This document shows positions 25,354 through 32,694 of a stretch of 45,636 nt of DNA, one piece after another. A program made the translations under genes and the position numbers. Source of the stretch: Bacteroidales bacterium (lineage in GTDB: Bacteria; Bacteroidota; Bacteroidia; Bacteroidales; Marinilabiliaceae); NCBI GenBank assembly GCA_017417385.1, contig JAFPZF010000069.1:1-45636 (forward strand), in the 5' to 3' direction. A model generated the notes under the pieces. That model was not told where the DNA came from. It did not search any database and saw only the letters and a program-made list of their open reading frames with translations. The stretch's first letter is position 1. Each line of letters starts with the position of its first letter.

Positions 25354-26514
25354 ATGTCTACTTGGAATTTTGACGAGATGACGTCCCGACGCGGCTCCGG
25401 CTGCTACAAGTGGGACGTCGACCCCTATGACGACGTACTCCCTATGTGGGTCGCCGATATGGACTTCAAGACGGCCCCAGAGATTACTCAATCTGTCATC
25501 GACCGCGCCGCACAAGGGATCTTTGGCTATACTAAGGTCTCCGACGCCTTCTACGACGCTATCACGAACTGGTACTCCCGCCGCTACGGCAGCCACGTCG
25601 AGAAAAACTGGATTCTCTATACGAGCGGCGTCGTCCCGGCCCTGAGCGCTATCATCAAGGCTCTCACCTCACCGCTAGACGAGGTGGTCGTCCTCACTCC
25701 GGTCTACAACTGCTTCTTCTCCTCTATCAGGAACAACGACTGCAACCCAGTCGAGGTCCCACTAATGAGGCACGGTGACTCCTACGAGATTGACTTCGAG
25801 GCCTTCGAGCGCGCCGTCGCTCGTGACAGGGCTAAGCTCTTCCTCCTCTGCAACCCTCACAACCCCGCCGGCAGGGCTTGGTCTAAGGCGGAACTGCGTA
25901 AGCTCGGCGAGGCCTGCCGCCGCCACAGCGTCACGGTCGTCTCCGACGAGATTCATAGCGGCATCATCATGCCCGGCAACACTTTCACTCCATATATAAA
26001 CGTGGGCTCCGACCTCGCCGCCAACTCCGTGACGACTAGCTCCTCTTCTAAGAGCTTCAACACTGCCGGCCTCCAGGTCAGCTACATCTTCTCCCCTCGC
26101 GAAGGCTTCCGAAAGGCTATCGACCGAGCCCTCAACATCAACGAGGTTTGCGATGTCAACCCCTTCGGCGTCGAGGCGCTCGTGACGGCCTACAACAAGT
26201 GCGAGCCCTGGCTCGACGACCTCTGCCGCTATATATATGGCAACTACGAGCTCCTCAAGTCTTTCGTCGACAAGGAGCTGCCGGAGCTCTCTGTCCTCCG
26301 CCTCGAAGCAACCTACCTCGCCTGGATCGACATCCGCCGCACTGGCATGAGCTCCTCCCTGATGTCGAAGAAGCTCCTGGACAATGGTCTCCGACTCTCC
26401 CCAGGCAACATCTACGGCAACGCCGGCGAAGGCTACATGAGGATCAACCTCGCAACTCAGCGTTCCCGTGTCGAGGAGGGTCTCCGCCGACTGAAAAAGG
26501 CTCTGAAGGGCTAA
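25354..26514 (+). CDS. PatB/MalY-like C-S lyase (PLP-dependent aminotransferase fold)
   Basis: 386 residues of the class I/II aminotransferase fold. PMWVADMDFKTAPEI near the N-terminus is the hallmark of the PatB/MalY cystathionine beta-lyase group. VVSDEIHSGI carries the PLP-binding Asp198 and SSSSKSFNTAGLQ the Schiff-base Lys233. Expected reaction: beta-elimination of cystathionine or cysteine conjugates to pyruvate, ammonia and a thiol. It starts 14 bp after the transporter and ends the + strand group before a terminator. Confidence 0.93.
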   Translation: MSTWNFDEMTSRRGSGCYKWDVDPYDDVLPMWVADMDFKTAPEITQSVIDRAAQGIFGYTKVSDAFYDAITNWYSRRYGSHVEKNWILYTSGVVPALSAIIKALTSPLDEVVVLTPVYNCFFSSIRNNDCNPVEVPLMRHGDSYEIDFEAFERAVARDRAKLFLLCNPHNPAGRAWSKAELRKLGEACRRHSVTVVSDEIHSGIIMPGNTFTPYINVGSDLAANSVTTSSSSKSFNTAGLQVSYIFSPREGFRKAIDRALNINEVCDVNPFGVEALVTAYNKCEPWLDDLCRYIYGNYELLKSFVDKELPELSVLRLEATYLAWIDIRRTGMSSSLMSKKLLDNGLRLSPGNIYGNAGEGYMRINLATQRSRVEEGLRRLKKALKG

Positions 26515-26542
26515 TTCCTAATTGCACATTGCTAATTGAAAT

Positions 26543-26586
26543 CGCCGCAGCCAGGATGCTCTCCCGACTGCGGCGCTCTTATTCTC
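26543..26586 (+). terminator. Terminator of the purN-MFS-PatB group
   Basis: CGCCGCAG (26543-26550) pairs with CTGCGGCG (26568-26575), with a T-rich run after it. It lies 28 bp after the PatB stop. It is also close to the end of the truncated lpxA copy on the other strand. Confidence 0.75.
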
Positions 26587-26612
26587 TATGAGAGGTCTCC
26601 CCTCTCTCTTTC

Positions 26613-27095
26613 CTACCCTCTGATTATGCCTCTCTGAGACGACTTGACGAAATCGACTATCTCCCCGACAAGCTCGGTCCTCTCCATGTTGGCTGTTATG
26701 GCCTCCAGCGCCTGGGTAGTGTTGAGTCCGCTCTGATAGAGGTACTTATATACTTCCTGAGCCTCACCTATCTGTGCCGTCGTGAAGCCCCTGCGCTTGA
26801 GCCCTATGAGGTTCAAACCCTCAAAGGCCGCCGGCTCCCTGCCTATCATGACGTATGGCGGAATGTCCTTCCCAAATCGTGTGCCACCCTGTACCATGAC
26901 GTAACGTCCGACCCTCGTGAACTGATGCACCAGCGAACCGCCACCGATGACGGCAAAGTCATTGACCTCGACCTCACCAGCGAACTGGCATGCGTTCGAG
27001 ACTATGATGTTGTTCCCGAAGACGCAGTCATGGCCAATATGAACGTAGGCCATGAGAAGGTTGCCGCTACCCACGACAGTCTTGCCACGGAGGCA
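26613..27095 (-). pseudogene. lpxA: 5'-truncated second copy of lpxA
   Basis: This encodes residues about 105-262 of LpxA (RGKTVVGSGNLLMAYVHIGHD to the C-terminus) and lacks the first 104 residues. It is a direct repeat of the intact lpxA at 29421-30209, 2808 bp away. From the stop to about 27032 the copies differ at about 11 of 420 positions, almost all synonymous (one Ala/Ile change). From about 27033 to 27090 identity falls to about two thirds, with mismatches mainly at third codon positions, and the codons switch to CGT, CTC, ATT instead of AGG, CTG, ATA. An upstream frame in unrelated DNA (to 27278) fuses to it, but that part has no LpxA similarity. The coiled left-handed helix cannot form properly without the N-terminal rungs, so it is probably inactive. 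Confidence 0.9.
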
Positions 27096-27288
27096 GTGCC
27101 GAGTACAAGGAGAGCCTGCTGGGAGGAAAGGTTTTCCTAGGCATGGAAGAGCAATCTGACATACACACACGACAAGAGACCGCCCCGGGGGAGCAGTCTC
27201 ATTAACGCGCATGTCGTCATGCCTTACAGACCTATCCCTCATAGAGTTGCTCCTCAGCAGAGCTCTACTCCGTTTCAACCTGCGACGG

Positions 27289-27296
27289 CAAACTTA
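27289..27296 (-). promoter_or_regulatory. Possible promoter reading into the truncated lpxA
   Basis: TAAGTTTG on the - strand fits TAnnTTTG; GTTG, 20 bp further upstream, is one mismatch from the -33 TTTG. It points toward the open frame that runs through the lpxA fragment, so a chimeric transcript is possible. Confidence 0.4.
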
Positions 27297-27366
27297 GTCA
27301 CTGCACTTGGTTTTGTCAACAGGTCTGTTTTCCTTTGCAACGAAATGTCTAATTGGCGGCGGTCCG

Positions 27367-27400
27367 AAAAATGGGAAGGCGACAAAAATGGGAAGGCGAC
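27367..27400. repeat. Perfect 17-bp tandem duplication
   Basis: The unit AAAAATGGGAAGGCGAC occurs twice with no gap (27367-27383 and 27384-27400), just downstream of the lipoprotein gene. It may be a replication-slippage or insertion scar. Confidence 0.8.
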
Positions 27401-27436
27401 ACTTTCATAATGAAAACAACAAGTGATTAACAATAG

Positions 27437-28270
27437 CTATTTCTGTATCTCAGACATGGCTTTCGTCATCTTGTTCAGAATCTTGAGGTACCGAGCCTGT
27501 TGGGCTGCAGTCAAGTGCCCGTTGGCTTTCGACAACTCTTCGCCAACATTTTGTGCCTTCTCCATCATGCTCGGATACTGAGTCATCGCACTCATGTCAC
27601 CCTTTGCCATCTTCTTCACCAACGCAATGTACTCGTCGACGTACTTTTCGTAGGAGTCTAGCACTGCATCCCAATTGTGCCCATTCGAGGAACTGCTACT
27701 ACTCGATTTTAGACTAGGCCTTACAGCGTTGGAGCTAGCATTTGAAGAGCTGCCGCCCTGTTTCTCCTCATGCTCGTCGAATGAACTTGTCATCCTAAAC
27801 CTGACAGCAGTCTTCGCGTCAGAGGTTATTTGATACCGAATCGTTCCTTTCTCCCCCGGCTTCAATTTTACCAACTCCACACACTCGTCAGAACTGTATG
27901 GGCCTCCCATCCCCCCGCGATTCGCAGAGACCTTATCTAGCACGTTGCCATCAGCGTCAAGGAACTCGATTCCGAATCCGACTTGAACGTTGGCAGATCG
28001 TCCACTCTGGCTGTACGACCACAATTCCCTTCCGTCCAAATCGAATGGCAATTCTTCGTCTAAGCGTTCAACTTCGATTGTTACCAATCTCCAGACATCA
28101 CCAGTAGCCTTGTACTCCCTATCAACAATAGAGAAGCACTTGCCCAATTCGCCAGAAATCTGCGTTGTCTCTGGCTTAACAACTATCTCTTCTTGCTTCT
28201 TCTTCCCATTGCAAGAGACCATGACAATTGCCATCATAGCAATCGCCAAAAAACTTACCACACTTCTCAT
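27437..28270 (-). CDS. Lipoprotein of unknown function (DUF6591-like)
   Basis: 277 residues. MRSVVSFLAIAMMAIVMVSC is a lipoprotein signal with Cys20. A beta-rich domain follows (about 35-165), then a Ser-rich linker (about 175-205) and a helical C-terminus (WDAVLDSYEKYVDEYIALVK to the end). The last part resembles the DUF6591 family of Bacteroidales lipoproteins, but I am not certain. An in-frame ATG at 28327 is less likely because it precedes the signal peptide by 19 residues. It lies 10 bp after the small membrane protein. Codon use is less biased than in native genes, consistent with acquired DNA. Confidence 0.85.
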   Translation of the reverse strand: MRSVVSFLAIAMMAIVMVSCNGKKKQEEIVVKPETTQISGELGKCFSIVDREYKATGDVWRLVTIEVERLDEELPFDLDGRELWSYSQSGRSANVQVGFGIEFLDADGNVLDKVSANRGGMGGPYSSDECVELVKLKPGEKGTIRYQITSDAKTAVRFRMTSSFDEHEEKQGGSSSNASSNAVRPSLKSSSSSSSNGHNWDAVLDSYEKYVDEYIALVKKMAKGDMSAMTQYPSMMEKAQNVGEELSKANGHLTAAQQARYLKILNKMTKAMSEIQK

Positions 28271-28280
28271 AGATTCGATT

Positions 28281-28571
28281 TTAAAACCCATAATTATAGA
28301 ACAGATAACCAATCCATAGGACTTCAATAACCGCCCAGAACAGATTGAACTTCGTTCTCAACTGATTAACAAGCAACACAAGTAAGCACCATACGCCCAA
28401 AAGCGCATACTCAACTCTTACAACTGTTACCGCCTCAGAGACAGTAGAAGAGTTAAAGATAAAGTAAGCTGCCCCACAACCGATTGCTATCAGGCTAACA
28501 AACATGATTAGATTAGCCATCCAAGCTTTTAGAGCATACTGCCCATGATTGAGACTCATTGTCATACGCAT
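28281..28571 (-). CDS. Small membrane protein, unknown function
   Basis: About 97 residues with three hydrophobic helices: MANLIMFVSLIAIGCGAAYF, VEYALLGVWCLLVLLVNQL and FWAVIEVLWIGYLFYNYGF. Possible ATG starts are 28571, 28565 and 28559; none has a clear ribosome site, and an in-frame start at 28613 is also possible. I do not recognise the family. It is followed by the lipoprotein gene in the same unit. Confidence 0.7.
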   Translation of the reverse strand: MRMTMSLNHGQYALKAWMANLIMFVSLIAIGCGAAYFIFNSSTVSEAVTVVRVEYALLGVWCLLVLLVNQLRTKFNLFWAVIEVLWIGYLFYNYGF

Positions 28572-28664
28572 TCTATTAATTCCACCTTGTGCTCCTCTTA
28601 TGGGCGAGCACACTCCAGAAGAAACGTAACCACGGATTTACTATCCTTTCCGTTTCCTCATCAG

Positions 28665-28672
28665 CAAAATTA
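28665..28672 (-). promoter_or_regulatory. -7 box for the membrane protein-lipoprotein pair
   Basis: TAATTTTG on the - strand fits TAnnTTTG, about 94 bp upstream of the start at 28571. Nearby GTAGCG/CGCTAC arms (28705-28710 and 28721-28726) form a small dyad just after the XRE gene that could be a weak terminator or an operator. Confidence 0.5.
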
Positions 28673-28744
28673 CATATCATTGCATTTATAATCAACATTT
28701 TACAGTAGCGGATTATTCTACGCTACCGCTACAAAGAATTATAC

Positions 28745-28999
28745 TTAATCGTCTAATTTTCCTGACGCTTTGCACTTCTCGTCAGCTATTTCCTCGTCAA
28801 GGTGTAAGGAAATGTCTTTCAAAAGGTTCTTCTTTAGCACTTTAGATATCCGACACAGCATCTCGACGCTAACATCCTTACGACGAAATATGTCGTAAAT
28901 ATTTGACCTGTCACAGTCAATCTTCCTTGCCAACCACTGTGGCTTACGTTCTGCTTCCTCCATAGCGAGGCGGATTAGTTCACCGATATCCTCATTCAT
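28745..28999 (-). CDS. Small XRE-type helix-turn-helix protein
   Basis: 84 residues. KPQWLARKIDCDRSNIYDIFRRKDVSVEMLCRISKVL is a clear Cro/C1-type helix-turn-helix (about 18-55). It probably represses or activates the adjacent membrane protein-lipoprotein pair. No toxin partner of known family is next to it. The C-terminal 25 residues are charged and unstructured. AT-richer than native genes. Confidence 0.85.
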   Translation of the reverse strand: MNEDIGELIRLAMEEAERKPQWLARKIDCDRSNIYDIFRRKDVSVEMLCRISKVLKKNLLKDISLHLDEEIADEKCKASGKLDD

Positions 29000-29026
29000 C
29001 TCATTGTAATTACGAGTGCATACAAC

Positions 29027-29063
29027 AAAAAAAGCGTGGGACGAACTTGCTTGCTCGTTCCAC
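29027..29063 (-). terminator. Strong terminator of the 29-kb structured RNA unit
   Basis: GTGGAACGA and TCGTCCCAC pair on the - strand (29055-29063 with 29036-29044, one G-U), then a GC pair step and seven T (29027-29033). It separates the RNA unit from the XRE gene. Confidence 0.9.
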
Positions 29064-29304
29064 CCGTAGAGGCCTTCGCATTACCATTCAGTCGGAACGA
29101 GCAACGCAAGGCCCACACTTTGAAACGTACACACGTTTCTGATGACGAATGGCACAAGCCATCCCCACCAGAATGATGAACACATCCAAAGTGCGTCTGC
29201 GCTGCTTGACTCCTGACTGAATAAGATAAGGTTGCGAAGCTTTCTACGAGTCAGAATCCAAGCGTCTACAAACGCTTTCATCTATGATGATAGCTATCCG
29301 CTAT
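29034..29304 (-). ncRNA. Candidate structured small RNA, about 270 nt, unknown family
   Basis: A complete transcription unit: -7 box TATTTTTG just upstream, a strong terminator at the end, and several perfect hairpins between. On the - strand these are GATAGC/GCTATC (29289-29305), AGCGT/ACGCT (29261-29276), ATGGC/GCCAT (29149-29162), GAAACGT/ACGTTTC (29122-29139) and GGCCTTGCGTT/AATGC-AAGGCC with one bulge (29071-29113). A 66-codon open frame (29081-29281) lies inside; its Trp/Cys-rich peptide looks unlike a normal protein, but a dual-function RNA is possible. I do not recognise it as RNase P, tmRNA or 6S. Confidence 0.55.
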
Positions 29305-29310
29305 CAGCTG

Positions 29311-29318
29311 CAAAAATA
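29311..29318 (-). promoter_or_regulatory. -7 box of the structured RNA unit
   Basis: TATTTTTG on the - strand exactly fits TAnnTTTG and places the transcript start at about 29304, at the foot of the first hairpin. No good -33 TTTG is seen. Confidence 0.6.
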
Positions 29319-29364
29319 CAAAAACATGGTTAATAACTTATAGTTCGCATGAAAATATTAAGGA

Positions 29365-29398
29365 AGCCGCGGCACATTTTTGATAATGTGCCGCGGCT
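29365..29398 (-). terminator. Terminator of the lpxD-lpxC-lpxA operon
   Basis: AGCCGCGGCACAT (29365-29377) and its exact complement (29386-29398) form a perfect 13-bp stem with an 8-nt loop, 22 bp after the lpxA stop. The T run on the - strand side is weak (TCCTTAATATTTTC). Confidence 0.85.
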
Positions 29399-29420
29399 CA
29401 GGTATTTAAAATCTGCGTTA

Positions 29421-30209
29421 TCAGCCTCTGATGATGCCTCTCTGAGACGACTTGACGAAATCGACTATCTCCCCGACAAGCTCGGTCCTCTCCATGTTGG
29501 CTGCTATGGCCTCCAGCGCCTGGGTAGTGTTGAGTCCGCTCTGATAGAGATACTTGTAAACCTCCTGAGCCTCACCTATCTGTGCCGTCGTGAAGCCCCT
29601 GCGCTTGAGCCCTATGAGGTTCAACCCCTCAAAAGCCGCCGGCTCCCTGCCTATCATGACGTATGGCGGGATGTCCTTCCCAAATCGCGTGCCACCCTGT
29701 ACCATGACGTAACGTCCGACCCTCGTGAACTGATGCACCAGCGAACCGCCACCAATGACGGCAAAGTCATTGACCTCGACCTCACCAGCAAACTGGCATG
29801 CGTTCGAGACTATGATGTTGTTCCCGAAGACGCAGTCATGTCCTATGTGGACATACGCCATCAGCAAGTTCCCGTTGCCGACTACGGTCTTCCCCCTCGA
29901 CGCCGTGCCCCTGTTGATGGTGACGCACTCGCGGATGGTGTTGTTGTCCCCTATCTCACACGTGGTCTCCTCCCCCCTGAACTTCAAGTCCTGAGGTATC
30001 GCGCCTATGACGGCATTCGGGAATACTCGGCAATTCTGGCCCATTCGCGTACCACTGAAGATGGTGACACCGTTCATGATGTTGCACCCGTCGCCTATGA
30101 CGACGTTGTCATCTATCTTCGTGAACGGACCGACTGTCACGTTGTCGCCTATCTTAGCTCCCTCAGCTATGATACTCAGTGGATGAATATTGCAGTTGTT
30201 ACCTATCAT
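29421..30209 (-). CDS. lpxA: UDP-N-acetylglucosamine acyltransferase (LpxA)
   Basis: 262 residues, the usual LpxA length. Hexapeptide repeats such as IIAEGAKIGDNVTVGPF and VVIGDGCNIMNGVTIFSG build the left-handed beta helix; AYVHIGHDC holds the catalytic His (H124). The C-terminal helices end in SSQRGIIRG. It adds 3-hydroxyacyl from ACP to UDP-GlcNAc, the first step of lipid A. A TTG at 30227 overlaps the lpxC stop, but the ATG at 30209 begins at the first conserved residues. A near-identical 3' part is repeated at 26613-27095. Confidence 0.97.
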   Translation of the reverse strand: MIGNNCNIHPLSIIAEGAKIGDNVTVGPFTKIDDNVVIGDGCNIMNGVTIFSGTRMGQNCRVFPNAVIGAIPQDLKFRGEETTCEIGDNNTIRECVTINRGTASRGKTVVGNGNLLMAYVHIGHDCVFGNNIIVSNACQFAGEVEVNDFAVIGGGSLVHQFTRVGRYVMVQGGTRFGKDIPPYVMIGREPAAFEGLNLIGLKRRGFTTAQIGEAQEVYKYLYQSGLNTTQALEAIAANMERTELVGEIVDFVKSSQRGIIRG

Positions 30210-30223
30210 GATTTTTGTTAAAG

Positions 30224-31141
30224 TCAAGCAAGAAACTCTTTTATCAGCATTTGTGCGAAGACGGTGTTCGACCCGTGTCCAGACCGCGTAGCTATAATCC
30301 TCCCCTTGATCGGGAGCAACGCAAGGCTGAGGTCTCCTATCAGGTCTAGCAACTTGTGCCGTGCCGGCTCATTGGCATACTGCAGGTCCTTGGCGTTCAA
30401 GACCCCAGACGGATGTATGGTGATCTGCTCTCGCCCTAGCTGCTTACGCAACGCGTCCTTCTGCTCGTCGGTCAACTCGTTCTCGACAAAGACTATCGCA
30501 TTGTCGAGGTCGCCGCCCTTGATGAGCCCCATCTGTAGCAACGGCTGTATCTCGTGGAGGAAGACGAACGTCCTGCACGCCTCGACTTCCTGATACTGCT
30601 CACCGAGGCTCTCTATCGCTGCCCACTGGTTCCCAAGGCACCTCGACCCGTCAAACGCTATGCACACGTGCGCCGCAAAATGGTCGTCCGGCATGGCTAT
30701 GATGCTGATGCCCTTCGCCTTGTCCTCATAGACGACTTTGTGGGTCACTACGAGATACTTGCGCTCCGCATCGAGTGTCCGTAGTCCGACTTTCCTTATC
30801 GCCGTGGTGTACAGTAGCGCACTGCCGTCCAATATCGGGACTTCCGGCCCGTCGATGTCTATCTCGCAGTTATCGACGCCCAATCCTCTGAGCGCCGAGA
30901 GGACATGCTCTATCGTGGATATCTTCTCTCCCGCAGGCCCCGTCAGGACTGTCCCCCTCTGGGTGTACGAGACGGCTCGAGCGTCGGCCTTGATCTCCGG
31001 CTTCCCCTCGAGATCTACCCTCCTGAAGACATACCCGGTGTCCGCCTTTGCCGGACGCAACGTGATGTGTACATATACTCCCGTGTGAAGGCCTTTGCCC
31101 TCAAACGCGAGCTCCTGATTCAATGTGGTCTGCTTATCCAT
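30224..31141 (-). CDS. lpxC: UDP-3-O-acyl-N-acetylglucosamine deacetylase (LpxC), without FabZ domain
   Basis: 305 residues. Zinc ligands His79 (STIEHVLSA), His262 and Asp266 ([12 protein letters not shown]) and catalytic His289 (SGHGSNT) are all present, so the enzyme should be active. It removes acetate in the committed step of lipid A synthesis. In Bacteroidota LpxC is usually fused to a FabZ dehydratase of about 150 residues; here the protein ends at ...MLIKEFLA right where FabZ would begin, and lpxA follows 14 bp later. The start overlaps the lpxD stop by 8 bp. Confidence 0.96.
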   Translation of the reverse strand: MDKQTTLNQELAFEGKGLHTGVYVHITLRPAKADTGYVFRRVDLEGKPEIKADARAVSYTQRGTVLTGPAGEKISTIEHVLSALRGLGVDNCEIDIDGPEVPILDGSALLYTTAIRKVGLRTLDAERKYLVVTHKVVYEDKAKGISIIAMPDDHFAAHVCIAFDGSRCLGNQWAAIESLGEQYQEVEACRTFVFLHEIQPLLQMGLIKGGDLDNAIVFVENELTDEQKDALRKQLGREQITIHPSGVLNAKDLQYANEPARHKLLDLIGDLSLALLPIKGRIIATRSGHGSNTVFAQMLIKEFLA

Positions 31142-32162
31142 TTGGTATCTGTTTGGATAGTCTGCTGAGCTCCTTGTCGAGCTTCGGCAGATTCTTGAAG
31201 ACTACGTAGCTACGAGTCCACGCCATGTAGTCGAACGCCGGCGAGCCGAACAACGTCTGTCCCTCTTTGCGTACCGACCCCTGTACTCCCGACTGTGCCG
31301 CTATGGTCGTCCTGTTCGCCACCTCTATATGACCCGCTATGCCGACCTGACCAGCAACGATGCAGTTCGACCCGAGCTTCGACGACCCGGCTACGCCACT
31401 CTGCGACGCCATAACGGTGTCACTGCCGACCGTGACGTTGTGAGCTATCTGGATGAGGTTGTCGAGCTTCGTCCCGTGGCCTATCACGGTCTTCCCCATC
31501 GTAGCCCTGTCTATACATGTGTTCGCTCCTATCTCGACGTCGTCCTCTATCTCGACGATGCCGACCTGCGGGACTTTATGATATACGCCCTTCTCGTCTG
31601 GCTGAAATCCGAATCCGTCAGCGCCTATCACCACTCCAGAATGTAGGACGCAGTTCTTCCCGACCTTGCATCCTTTGTATATCTTGACGCCTGAATAGAC
31701 TGTCGTGCCGTCGCCTATCTTGACGCCGTCTCCGATGTACGCCTGCGGATATATCTTCGCACCCTTTCCGATGACTGCCCCGTCGCCAATGTACGCGAAC
31801 GCCCCGACATACACTTTCTCGCCGACTGTCGCCGACTTCGATATGTAACTGGGCTCCTCGATTCCGACTTTCTGCGGCTGCATCTGCTCATACATCTGCA
31901 GAAGCTCCGCCAACGCCTCCCTCGCGTCCGGCACTCTGATGAGTGTCGCCGCGACCGGCTGCTTCGGCTCAAAACTGTTATCGACTATGATGACGGATGC
32001 CTGTGTGGAGTATACGTAATGCTCATACTTCGGATTCGAGAAGAACGACAACGTTCCAGGTCTCCCCTCCTCTATCTTCGACACGTCCCTCACGACAGCC
32101 TCTGGGTTGCCTTCTACCTGACCCCTGATGAGATCAGCTACCTGTTTTGCGGTAAACTCCAT
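31134..32162 (-). CDS. lpxD: UDP-3-O-(3-hydroxyacyl)glucosamine N-acyltransferase (LpxD)
   Basis: 342 residues. The N-terminal uridine-binding domain ([20 protein letters not shown]) precedes hexapeptide repeats ([20 protein letters not shown] and onward). GADGFGF and [10 protein letters not shown], with the catalytic His, are LpxD signatures. It adds the second acyl chain in lipid A synthesis and is first in the lpxD-lpxC-lpxA operon. An upstream in-frame start at 32168 is possible; I chose the ATG at 32162 because it opens the conserved MEFTAKQ. Confidence 0.97.
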   Translation of the reverse strand: MEFTAKQVADLIRGQVEGNPEAVVRDVSKIEEGRPGTLSFFSNPKYEHYVYSTQASVIIVDNSFEPKQPVAATLIRVPDAREALAELLQMYEQMQPQKVGIEEPSYISKSATVGEKVYVGAFAYIGDGAVIGKGAKIYPQAYIGDGVKIGDGTTVYSGVKIYKGCKVGKNCVLHSGVVIGADGFGFQPDEKGVYHKVPQVGIVEIEDDVEIGANTCIDRATMGKTVIGHGTKLDNLIQIAHNVTVGSDTVMASQSGVAGSSKLGSNCIVAGQVGIAGHIEVANRTTIAAQSGVQGSVRKEGQTLFGSPAFDYMAWTRSYVVFKNLPKLDKELSRLSKQIPNG

Positions 32163-32193
32163 ACACAATTTATTATTGGCAAGTTTCGGACTA

Positions 32194-32201
32194 CAAACTT
32201 A
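32194..32201 (-). promoter_or_regulatory. -7 box of the lpx operon
   Basis: TAAGTTTG on the - strand fits TAnnTTTG and is 32 bp upstream of the lpxD start. It overlaps the stop codon of the HsdS fragment (32199-32201), which suggests that the restriction remnant was inserted right up to the lpx promoter. Confidence 0.65.
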
Positions 32202-32690
32202 AGAAAAACTATCGACATAAGCTAAAAAGGCAAAGAAATTCCGATTTATCGCACGATTGAGGGCGATTTTGCGGTCGATGTTTTGTAACACGGCTGCTAT
32301 TTGTTTCTGTGTGGCTATACTTGGCAATTTGACTTTGATATTATAGTAGCTATCAAAAGTCATGCTTGGCACCCCCGTCCCGCTATCAAGTCTGCTTAAA
32401 TCAAGAAGCGAAAGGTATCTGTATAGATAATATGGATTAGCGATAGTATCATCTACTATCGTATAATATGTGGTATCTACAGTCCAAAACGGGACATCAC
32501 AATATTGTATGTTTGTGAGCGAACCCTTACGAGGTAATAAAACACTTGGTTTGTCATACAGATAGCTATCAACGTACCTCATAATCCCGCCACTTCCATA
32601 TACAGGATACTTACCATCAGAAAGATTCTGGTGGTCTTTGCCATTCTTTATCTCCCGCAATTGAGAGAGCTTATATTTTTTCAATTCCAT
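32199..32690 (-). CDS. Single-TRD type I restriction specificity subunit (HsdS fragment)
   Basis: 163 residues, about half of a normal HsdS. YPVYGSGGIMRYVDSY, VLLPRKGSLTNI and VPFWTVDTTYYTIV are typical of one HsdS target recognition domain; LPSIATQKQIAAVLQNIDRKIALNRAINR is the conserved spacer helix. A complete HsdS has two such units. No hsdM or hsdR is in the window, so this is either a silent cassette of a shufflon or a remnant. Codon use is plain and AT-rich, unlike flanking genes, a sign of transfer. The DUF1016 gene stops 4 bp before its start. Confidence 0.85.
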   Translation of the reverse strand: MELKKYKLSQLREIKNGKDHQNLSDGKYPVYGSGGIMRYVDSYLYDKPSVLLPRKGSLTNIQYCDVPFWTVDTTYYTIVDDTIANPYYLYRYLSLLDLSRLDSGTGVPSMTFDSYYNIKVKLPSIATQKQIAAVLQNIDRKIALNRAINRNFFAFLAYVDSFS

Positions 32691-32694
32691 ACTC

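Larger units (their letters stand above)
27096..27436. other. Intergenic junction DNA between lpxA fragment and island
   Basis: About 340 bp with no convincing gene. It contains a GC-rich imperfect dyad near 27178-27202 (GAGACCG and CAGTCTC arms), a TAAGTTTG -7 box on the - strand and a 17-bp tandem duplication. It probably marks the joint between the truncated lpxA and acquired DNA. I recognise no insertion sequence. Confidence 0.5.

Noticed and set aside
27178-27202. GC-rich dyad near the lpxA fragment as a terminator
   Set aside because: Pairing is imperfect and no T run follows on either strand.
26613-27278. The 221-codon frame as a functional chimeric LpxA
   Set aside because: The first 60 or so residues lack similarity to anything I recognise and the N-terminal rungs of the beta helix are missing. 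A possible promoter upstream means expression cannot be excluded, but enzyme function is unlikely.
29081-29281. 66-codon frame as an ordinary protein gene
   Set aside because: It lies inside a region of dense perfect hairpins with its own promoter and terminator, and the peptide is Trp/Cys-rich with no known fold. I keep it only as a possible second function of the RNA.
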